This document shows, in pieces, positions 6,903 to 11,267 of a stretch of DNA of 11,267 bases; position 1 is the first letter of the stretch, and each line of letters opens with the position of its first letter. Origin of the DNA: an uncultured Clostridia bacterium (GTDB taxonomy: Bacteria > Bacillota > Clostridia > Peptostreptococcales > Anaerovoracaceae); the NCBI GenBank assembly GCA_934278965.1, contig CAKQWL010000132.1, positions 1 through 11,267 of the forward strand, written 5' to 3'. Made by a program: the position numbers and the translations under genes. The notes under the pieces are model-generated. The model did no database searches and was not told where the DNA came from. It worked only from the letters and a program-made list of their open reading frames with translations.

Positions 6903-6927
6903 CCCCTTTTTTTCTTTTCTTGATATT

Positions 6928-8160
6928 TTATTTTGACACAAACAGCAGGTTTTTATCCGATGAAAAATTCATAATGTTGTACAGAAGAAGGGCATCGGTC
7001 ACATGGTATTCCTGAATAAGGGGATCCAGGCTTTTCCGATAATACCGAGGATCAACTGCAACAATGCGGTCAAAATCCGACACAAGAAACGGAATAAAAC
7101 AGTTCGCAAAAGAATCCCGAATCACTAAGAGGCACCTTCCCTGCTCGCTTTCTTCATTTTTGTCGATCACCAAAACCGGATGGTTTCCGGAAAGAAAGTA
7201 CGCATACTGATCCTTCTTTCCGAGATATTCTTCATCATACAGAGAGCTTCGCTCGTCTATACATTGAAGCGCCGCATCAAAAATACGCATCGTAACTCGA
7301 TCCGTCCAATTTTCGGATGCCGCATCTTTCTCGATCGTAAAGATTTCATCCTTGGAGGAAGTCCTTCCCGGCGCCTTCGAATAACTTGTACCAAGAAAAT
7401 CCGTTCCCTGTACCGTCACCCGGAAGCCGTCCTCCTCCGGCGTCCTGATCTGTCGCAGATCCAAAATGCCCTTCTCGGAAAGGATTTCCTCCTGATAGTG
7501 ACGATAGGCATAATAAGCCCCCAGGGTTGTCCAATGATGATCCGAACGATAATAAATATATTCCCGCCGATGTAAAGAGAGAATTTCCTGCGTATCGCAG
7601 AAAGTTCCGCTGAAGCGCTCCCGTATCAGACGGATGGCTTCTTTTTGATCCGGTACCGGCGCATGCTCCGGCAAATTTTCACGCTCCACTTCGGCGGCCG
7701 TCGGTGCAATCAACGCCGTGAGCGCAATCCCGTACTCCCTTTCAAAATGCTGCTGCAAAGCGGATGCTGCGTCAATATTGCGAGAGAGCTGCTTCCAATC
7801 GATCTCTTCGATGGGGAACAGCATATCCTTCTTTCCAAAATAAACATTTCCGTTATCTTTCCTGCCAATCAGGCGATCCCCCGCCGTCTTCCACGCCATC
7901 ATCGTATCCCGGCCCATGATCTGATCCTGAACATATGCTTCAAAATCCTGCTCAAAGCTCCCATTCAAGACTCGCTGCACCGTCATTTCCGGTGTCTGCG
8001 CCAAGGCCCGATTTTCATTTTCGGAAAACGCCCGATCTCCGCGTACAAAAGAGAGCAACGGAAAAACAAGCAAAAAAGAGAGGAAAATCGCAATTGCCGC
8101 GACATCCGCACTTTTGCCGCGCTCTCTTCGGCCCTTCTTTTGATTGGATTCCAAGTTCAT
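6928..8160 (-). CDS. DHHW / AlgX-AlgJ-like envelope acyltransferase partner
   Basis: Protein of 410 residues with a basic N-terminus, one membrane segment (about residues 20-40) and a large extracytoplasmic domain. FSENENRALAQTP follows the membrane segment, as in DHHW proteins. The name motif is intact: Ser206-Asp207-His208-His209-Trp210, followed by TTLGAYYAY. A later LLVIRDSFANCF carries Ser350. By analogy with the AlgX/AlgJ triad (Asp-x-His plus a GDS-type Ser), Asp207, His209 and Ser350 are the likely catalytic residues. Such proteins receive an acyl group exported by an MBOAT partner and place it on a polysaccharide. ATG at 8160 follows GGAGGGAGG closely. The MBOAT gene ends 64 bases upstream and is probably co-transcribed. 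No hairpin terminator is visible between this stop and the importer promoter. The exact acceptor polymer is unknown. Confidence 0.87.
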   Translation of the reverse strand: MNLESNQKKGRRERGKSADVAAIAIFLSFLLVFPLLSFVRGDRAFSENENRALAQTPEMTVQRVLNGSFEQDFEAYVQDQIMGRDTMMAWKTAGDRLIGRKDNGNVYFGKKDMLFPIEEIDWKQLSRNIDAASALQQHFEREYGIALTALIAPTAAEVERENLPEHAPVPDQKEAIRLIRERFSGTFCDTQEILSLHRREYIYYRSDHHWTTLGAYYAYRHYQEEILSEKGILDLRQIRTPEEDGFRVTVQGTDFLGTSYSKAPGRTSSKDEIFTIEKDAASENWTDRVTMRIFDAALQCIDERSSLYDEEYLGKKDQYAYFLSGNHPVLVIDKNEESEQGRCLLVIRDSFANCFIPFLVSDFDRIVAVDPRYYRKSLDPLIQEYHVTDALLLYNIMNFSSDKNLLFVSK

Positions 8161-8224
8161 TTCCTCCCTCCGAGTATATTCTTCACCATGCTTCTTTGCG
8201 GATCAAACGAAATTCCCACGGGAA

Positions 8225-9673
8225 TCAAAAACGGAAATACAGGAACGGATTGTAGGTCGATGCTGTGATATATGCCGAAGAAACATACAGCAAAAGCAGA
8301 AGCAAAAGATTTTCGGCCATCTGTCCGAGGCATACAACTTTCTTGTTTCTGTTCCGAGTTTTGTTCTCATCGCCGCTCTCATTCCAATTTTCTCTTAAAA
8401 GCAGCCATCCCTTTGCCGGAAGATCCGTACTCCCGACGGCAAGCACAAGGAGAAGCAGCGCATTCCCCGAAATCAGATAAAGTGCCTGTTCATCCAGCCA
8501 AATACCGTTTCCGCCGAACATCGCGCCGAGATAAGAAAATGCCTCTGCCGCGCTGTCCTTCGAAAAAATCACCCAGCTTAAAATCACCAAAAACATCGTA
8601 TAAACCCGTCGAATCACGATCGGGCAGCCTTCCAGTATTCGAAGCAGAAAAAGCTTCTCCGCTGTAAGAATCACCGCAAAATAAAGTCCCCAGCAAATAA
8701 AATTCAAACCGGCCCCATGCCACAATCCGGTGAGAAACCACACAATCGCAATATGAAGGATCTGTCGGAAGAGACCGCACCGGTTTCCGCCGAGCGGAAT
8801 ATAAACATATTCCCGGAACCAGCTTCCGAGTGAAATATGCCATCTTCGCCAAAATTCCGTGATCGAACCCGAAAGATACGGATATTTGAAATTTTCCGGG
8901 AACACAAAGCCGAACATTTTACCGAGTCCGATCGCCATATCGGAATATCCGGAGAAATCAAAATAAATTTGAAAAGTAAATCCTAAGATTCCGATCCAGG
9001 CGGATACCGCTGAAATTTCCGCTGTCTGGCCGGCTGCCGCGTCCCAAAGAAGACCCGCCTGATTGGCCAGCAAAACCTTTTTGCCGAGACCAACCGTAAA
9101 ACGCCGAACACCAGAGGCGAACAGTGCCGCGGAATGCTGCCTTTCGTGCAGATCATGTTCGACACTTTGAAGCCGTACGATCGGTCCCGCAATCAGCTGC
9201 GGAAACATCGCGATATAGACGGCAAAATCAAGCCCGTTCTTTTGAACACGCACCCTCCCATTATACAGATCCGCCAGGTAAGAAAGCGCCTGAAAGGTAT
9301 AAAACGAAATGCCGACCGGCAGCGGCAGATGCAGCTGCGGTGCCGCTGTACCGAAAATATGGTTTACGGTCAGAATTAAAAAATCCGCATATTTGAAAAA
9401 AGCAAGAAGCAGCAGATTCACTGCCAACGCTGTGCCAAAAATGATTCTGCGTTTCCTCTGATTCTTCCGGGCATCCAGTACGCGCCCGGCCCCGTAATTG
9501 AAGAAAATTGAAAACAGCATCAGCGCAATATACACCGGCTCGCCCCACGCATAGAAAAAAAGGCTCGCAGTCAGCAGAATGATATTTTTCATCCCGCATC
9601 CTGCTGCCAGATAATATGTACCGATAACGACCGGTAAAAAATAGAATAAAAAAGTAATACTGCTGAATACCAC
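8225..9673 (-). CDS. MBOAT O-acyltransferase (AlgI/DltB-like)
   Basis: Polytopic membrane protein of 482 residues, the usual size for the AlgI/DltB branch of the MBOAT family. It moves an acyl group, often acetyl, from the cytoplasm across the membrane for attachment to an envelope polymer. Visible hallmarks: VFSSITFLFYFLPV at the N-terminus, LPVGISFYTFQALSY, FPQLIAGPIVR, FDFSGYSDMAIGLGKMFG, then EFWRRWHISLGSWFREYVYI with His279, and FLTGLWHGAGLNFICWG with His319, the invariant MBOAT histidine. The start is GTG at 9673, with GGAG five bases upstream. The gene lies 41 bases after the DUF4358 gene and is followed by the DHHW gene, the standard AlgI plus AlgX/J pairing. There are no Dlt ligase or carrier genes here, so D-alanylation is not supported. 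Confidence 0.94.
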   Translation of the reverse strand: MVFSSITFLFYFLPVVIGTYYLAAGCGMKNIILLTASLFFYAWGEPVYIALMLFSIFFNYGAGRVLDARKNQRKRRIIFGTALAVNLLLLAFFKYADFLILTVNHIFGTAAPQLHLPLPVGISFYTFQALSYLADLYNGRVRVQKNGLDFAVYIAMFPQLIAGPIVRLQSVEHDLHERQHSAALFASGVRRFTVGLGKKVLLANQAGLLWDAAAGQTAEISAVSAWIGILGFTFQIYFDFSGYSDMAIGLGKMFGFVFPENFKYPYLSGSITEFWRRWHISLGSWFREYVYIPLGGNRCGLFRQILHIAIVWFLTGLWHGAGLNFICWGLYFAVILTAEKLFLLRILEGCPIVIRRVYTMFLVILSWVIFSKDSAAEAFSYLGAMFGGNGIWLDEQALYLISGNALLLLVLAVGSTDLPAKGWLLLRENWNESGDENKTRNRNKKVVCLGQMAENLLLLLLLYVSSAYITASTYNPFLYFRF

Positions 9674-9714
9674 GGCTGCTCCGATCCCTTCTTTTTTCGC
9701 CCCTGTCTCTGCTG

Positions 9715-10275
9715 CTACTCCAGTGCTGTATTCTGATCGTCCTGCGTATCCAGATAAGCTTCAATATAACTGCTGATCGCCGTTTCCGCCTCTTCTGTGC
9801 TATTGCACACAATCATCACAACGGCATTATCCAGCTGTGTTATAATCGCATTGTCCAGCTTTGTAAGCTCCTCCGGAACATAATTTTCAAAACCTTTTTT
9901 CTGATCCTCAATCCGAAGCTCAATCGAAGAAGCGACAAGGAGAGCCTCTTCATCCCCATTGACCGTGAACACAGCAATCTCCTCCGCAGTAGCCCCTGTG
10001 CTCATATAAACCACCGCATCGGTTACAGCGTCCTGCTCCAAGTCGTAAAGACTGAGTGCAAGATCCTGATCTACTTTTGTCATTTCATCCTCAAAGGTGA
10101 TGTTGTCATACAGATATTCGGCCAGAACCGCCGCGTCCGTTTTTTCTTTGTACGGATCCGAATCACCGTCTGTTCCACCGCATCCGCAGCACGCAGCCAT
10201 CAGGAAAGCGACCAGTATCCATACCGTTACTCTGCTGTACATTCTTTTTCTTGTTCTGTCCATTCTGTTGTCCAT
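9715..10275 (-). CDS. DUF4358 lipoprotein
   Basis: Small predicted lipoprotein of up to 186 residues. The N-terminus is basic (MDRTRKRMYSR), then a hydrophobic stretch ends in FLMAACCGCGG; Cys29 (or Cys30) is the likely lipidated residue. The mature domain (AAVLAEYLYDN, ATAEEIAVFTVN, VVMIVCNSTEEAETAI) resembles DUF4358 proteins, whose function is not established. Start choice is uncertain: ATG at 10275 has AAGGAG only one base away, while ATG at 10263 (MDRTRK) has it 13 bases away; neither spacing is ideal. It sits between the SGNH-like and MBOAT genes (46 and 41 bases) in the same direction, so it probably belongs to the acylation module, perhaps as an accessory or scaffold at the outer membrane face. 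That role is inference. Confidence 0.78.
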   Translation of the reverse strand: MDNRMDRTRKRMYSRVTVWILVAFLMAACCGCGGTDGDSDPYKEKTDAAVLAEYLYDNITFEDEMTKVDQDLALSLYDLEQDAVTDAVVYMSTGATAEEIAVFTVNGDEEALLVASSIELRIEDQKKGFENYVPEELTKLDNAIITQLDNAVVMIVCNSTEEAETAISSYIEAYLDTQDDQNTALE

Positions 10276-10276
10276 G

Positions 10277-10313
10277 CTCCTTTTCTCTTTTCCTTCTTTT
10301 CTTTCTTCTTTTT
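10277..10313 (-). repeat. 37-base uninterrupted purine tract before the DUF4358 gene
   Basis: The minus strand is pure A/G over 37 bases (pyrimidine-only on the plus strand), ending in AAGGAG one base before the ATG at 10275. It fills most of the gap between the SGNH-like stop and the DUF4358 start. It may be an unstructured, A-rich ribosome loading region; a short mirror repeat (CTTTTCTCTTTTC on the plus strand) lies within it. Confidence 0.6.
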
Positions 10314-10321
10314 AGGTGCCC

Positions 10322-11248
10322 TTATTCCGATAATTCCGCGATCCGAGCCGCCCAAAGCTTACAGTACTCACTCTTAAAATGAACGCCGTCCGTCGTTGCG
10401 TCCGGAAGCAAGGCTCCGTCATCGCCGATTAAAGGCTGATCCGCATTTAAGTATACTGCCCCGGTATTCTCCGCCACCGTCACAAGATGTGTATTGTACC
10501 AGTAAATCTGGTTGTTATTCTCTACCGTATCCCGCTCGGATTTTTCCGCCGTCACCGGGATCAAAGCCTGCACATAAATCACGGCATTGGGTTGATCCTT
10601 TTGAATCTCACGAATTAAAGTTTCGTAATCCTCCGTAAAACGGTCAATATAAACCCACCCCAGTTCATTCAATCCGAGACTGATATAAACCTTTGAATAA
10701 TTTTTAAGCGTGAGCTGTTCATAAATCGTACGCTTATTTTTCCCGCTTCCGACCCTTTCACCGTTTAAAATCCGGTCAATGGACAGCGACTTGGCACAGA
10801 AAAAATCCGCGTTCGTAATTCCGGAGTACAAAGAAAGCCCCTCTGTTCTGGAATCACCGATTAAAAGCGCATCCTGAAAGACCGTATACGTATTTTCCTC
10901 TGATTCTGCCGCGTTCCCTGCACGCTCATTTTCAGCGCGGCCTGCGGAATCTTCAGTTTCCAAAAGCGGCTCCAAGACAGTTTTCTTTCCGTTATCCGAA
11001 TGTTTTTCACTTTTCTCTCCGCCCGAATCAGAATCCGCCTCCTCTGCACGATTTGCCGGATCTGTTGTTTCCCCGGATGTCTTTTGCTCTTTCTTTTCCT
11101 CAGATTGAAGCGCTCCTGCCTGGACAGACTCACCCAGATTCGCGTCCGGCAGCGTTTTTTCTTTTCCCCCGAAATCACAAAAAACCAGCACAGCCCCTGT
11201 AATACAGAAAAACAGCAGCAGCCCTGTCAATACAGTCTTTTTCTTCAT
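10322..11248 (-). CDS. Membrane-anchored SGNH/GDSL hydrolase-like protein
   Basis: Protein of 308 residues. A basic N-terminus and one hydrophobic segment (MKKKTVLTGLLLFFCITGAV) anchor it or direct its export; residues of about 30-115 form a low-complexity Glu/Lys/Ser/Asp-rich linker, probably spanning the wall. The C-terminal domain has SGNH blocks: LLIGDSRTEGL with nucleophile Ser133, VYISLGLNELGW (the Asn-containing block), and DGVHF with Asp287 and His290. Such domains cleave or transfer acyl esters, often on sugars. I chose ATG at 11248 because GAGGTG precedes it by four bases; an in-frame ATG at 11260 has no ribosome binding site visible. It is the most upstream gene of the four-gene block in this window; its promoter, or more genes, may lie beyond the right edge. 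It could be a deacetylase or a second acyltransferase. Confidence 0.85.
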   Translation of the reverse strand: MKKKTVLTGLLLFFCITGAVLVFCDFGGKEKTLPDANLGESVQAGALQSEEKKEQKTSGETTDPANRAEEADSDSGGEKSEKHSDNGKKTVLEPLLETEDSAGRAENERAGNAAESEENTYTVFQDALLIGDSRTEGLSLYSGITNADFFCAKSLSIDRILNGERVGSGKNKRTIYEQLTLKNYSKVYISLGLNELGWVYIDRFTEDYETLIREIQKDQPNAVIYVQALIPVTAEKSERDTVENNNQIYWYNTHLVTVAENTGAVYLNADQPLIGDDGALLPDATTDGVHFKSEYCKLWAARIAELSE

Positions 11249-11267
11249 CCCGCACCTCATCTGTCAA

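Noticed and set aside
8225..9673. DltB of a D-alanylation operon
   Set aside because: No dltA, dltC or dltD nearby; the partner is a DHHW protein, which favours an AlgI-type O-acetylation role.
11262..11267. Perfect TTGACA (-35-like) on the minus strand at the right edge
   Set aside because: A matching -10 would have to lie inside the SGNH gene around its start codon, and no -10-like hexamer is there.
1..11267. CRISPR arrays, tRNA or rRNA genes, insertion sequences, phage genes
   Set aside because: No repeated spacer pattern, no cloverleaf or rRNA-like stretch, no transposase or integrase motif seen on either strand.

Overview
The window looks like chromosomal DNA of a low-to-moderate GC Gram-positive anaerobe, most likely a member of the Clostridia (Lachnospiraceae-like). 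This rests on the gene families (a class A PBP with a long cytoplasmic head, a CD0873/TrpX-type lipoprotein transporter, DUF4358, DHHW), strong AGGAGG-type ribosome binding sites and lipobox signal peptides. The genus cannot be fixed from the sequence alone.

Layout. (1) 68-3451, plus strand: a bifunctional class A penicillin-binding protein, with a likely extended -10 promoter at the left edge. (2) 3453-3770, plus strand: a decayed remnant of a PhzF-family gene, starting directly after the PBP stop, with both ends of the fold recognisable in one frame. (3) 3775-3811: a perfect hairpin flanked by A and T runs, serving as terminator for both converging transcription units. (4) 3840-6583, minus strand: a three-gene ABC importer (lipoprotein, permease, ATPase) of the aromatic amino acid / TrpXYZ-like class. 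(5) 6622-6902, minus strand: a sigma-A type promoter, a 42-codon leader ORF packed with Phe and Tyr codons, a candidate antiterminator and an intrinsic terminator, all just before the lipoprotein gene. (6) 6928-11248, minus strand: a four-gene block, in transcription order an SGNH hydrolase-like protein, a DUF4358 lipoprotein, an MBOAT acyltransferase and a DHHW/AlgX-like protein, best read as a cell-envelope O-acylation module.

How it fits together. The PBP polymerises and cross-links peptidoglycan, and the four-gene block probably decorates an envelope glycopolymer with acyl (acetyl) groups. The importer is predicted to take up Phe and/or Tyr, because the leader preceding it has the architecture of a ribosome-mediated attenuator: Phe/Tyr-rich leader peptide, then a terminator whose 5' arm can pair with the end of the leader ORF instead. 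This is the most interesting element in the window. It would be a classical pheL-like attenuator in a Gram-positive background, where T-box riboswitches are the usual solution, and it controls a transporter rather than a biosynthetic operon.

All functional statements come from reading motifs by eye; no searches or folding programs were run.
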